A stretch of DNA of 64,000 nucleotides from Alistipes sp. (GTDB taxonomy: Bacteria > Bacteroidota > Bacteroidia > Bacteroidales > Rikenellaceae), in the NCBI GenBank assembly GCA_017403125.1, contig JAFQOR010000010.1, positions 1 to 64,000 on the forward strand. The letters are read 5' to 3'. Position numbers and translations under genes: made by a program. Positions 63,556-64,000 of the stretch are shown in pieces. The notes beneath the pieces were generated by a model, which did not search any database, was not told the DNA's origin, and saw nothing but the letters and a program-made list of their open reading frames with translations. Within the stretch, counting starts at the first letter, position 1; each line of letters opens with the position of its first letter.

Positions 63556-64000
63556 CTACTCCGATACAAGGATACGACCGCAGTACTCGCAAACGATAAG
63601 TTTCTTACCCTGACGAATATCTACCTGACGCTGGGGAGGAATACGGTTGAAGCAACCGCCACAAGCATCACGTGTTACGGTAACAACAGCCAAGCCGTTG
63701 TGGACGTTGCTGCGAATACGGTTGTAGGCCGTGAGAAGACGCTCGTCGATAGGCTGCTTTGCCTTTTCGGCCTTTGCCACGAGGTCCGCAACCTGCTGTG
63801 CTGTCTCTGCCTCGATAGAATCCAACTCCTCTTTCTTCGCCTTATAGTCGATGTTACGCTCGGCAACACGCTCGTTCGTTTCGTCGATAAGAGCCTTCTT
63901 TGCCTTCATCGTTGCAGCATACTCCTTCAAACGCTTCTCGGCAAGCTCAATCTCCAACTCCTGATACTCAATCTCCTTGGTTATAGCATCATACTCGCGG
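63556..64000 (-). CDS. C4-type zinc-ribbon protein (5' part beyond the window)
   Basis: The open frame continues past the right edge (upstream residues REYDAITKEIEYQ precede LEIELAEKR), so the start is not in the window; the in-frame TTG at 63957 is internal. The visible 147 residues are a long coiled coil (Glu/Lys/Ala-rich) followed by a zinc ribbon: DACGGCFNRIPPQRQ and VCEYCGRIL. This matches the Bacteroidetes/general 'C4-type zinc ribbon' (zf-RING_7) family, with a suggested nucleic-acid-binding role. The function is not established. Confidence 0.9.
   Translation of the reverse strand, partial: REYDAITKEIEYQELEIELAEKRLKEYAATMKAKKALIDETNERVAERNIDYKAKKEELDSIEAETAQQVADLVAKAEKAKQPIDERLLTAYNRIRSNVHNGLAVVTVTRDACGGCFNRIPPQRQVDIRQGKKLIVCEYCGRILVSE

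Overview
The window is chromosomal DNA from an anaerobic Bacteroidota, most likely order Bacteroidales and plausibly an Alistipes-like Rikenellaceae (inference). Support comes from the succinate-to-propionate module (methylmalonyl-CoA epimerase plus a Na+-pumping methylmalonyl-CoA decarboxylase), a TonB-dependent receptor with an N-terminal carboxypeptidase-like domain, BACON and DUF5689 domains, HU/SPOR proteins, a lipoprotein form of OmpH/Skp, and many copies of the Bacteroidetes -7 box TAnnTTTG, several with TTTG 19-20 bp upstream.

Layout. 0-12.3 kb is mostly core metabolism: a dicarboxylate/amino-acid symporter with an unusual inserted domain, a sirtuin overlapping an L,D-transpeptidase-like gene, MeaB, the five-gene mce-mmd operon, a zinc-uptake pair (ZnuA/ZnuC) and a flavodiiron protein. 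12.4-16.1 kb holds two FKBP-like lipoproteins, ruvA and an OmpH-like lipoprotein. 16.1-19.6 kb begins with cdaA and continues with repeats and two accessory genes. 19.6-35.5 kb is housekeeping: udk, gyrB, malQ, tRNA-Arg, lgt, an HU/SPOR protein, dnaE, trxA and a small peptidase operon; a patch of very short ORFs lies at 29.1-29.65 kb. 35.6-45.6 kb is one minus-strand operon with two secreted nucleases, OB-fold/BACON surface lipoproteins and a TonB-dependent receptor, which I read as a nucleic-acid scavenging locus. 45.8-49 kb has ruvB, an acyltransferase and an inverted copy of the 18.5-19.5 kb lipoprotein cassette. 49-54.3 kb is the most novel part: a sigma factor, an anti-sigma-like/C39-like/RyR protein, a stand-alone RyR protein, a secreted helical protein, and a membrane protein joining a cytosolic TIR/DUF4062-like domain to a periplasmic phosphate-binding-protein-like domain. 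54.5-64 kb has tRNA-Leu, panCD, an orphan HsdR_N-type protein, a Ca2+ P-type ATPase, an S41 peptidase bracketed by repeats, and a C4 zinc-ribbon protein running off the right edge.

How genes work together. Mce, MmdA, the OadG-like subunit, the biotin carrier and the beta subunit convert (R)-methylmalonyl-CoA to propionyl-CoA and export Na+; MeaB protects the mutase that feeds them. In the nuclease operon, surface nucleases would cut nucleic acid held by OB-fold lipoproteins and the TonB receptor would import fragments. In the 50-54 kb locus, an extracellular ligand could be sensed by the receptor, with the sigma/anti-sigma pair setting expression; this is inference. Intergenic DNA carries several dispersed repeat families: a palindrome GGGTATTAAAAATAATACCC (4 copies), a 75-bp repeat, G/A-rich microrepeats (4 loci) and direct repeats around the S41 gene.

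All family names come from reading motifs by eye; no database search was run.
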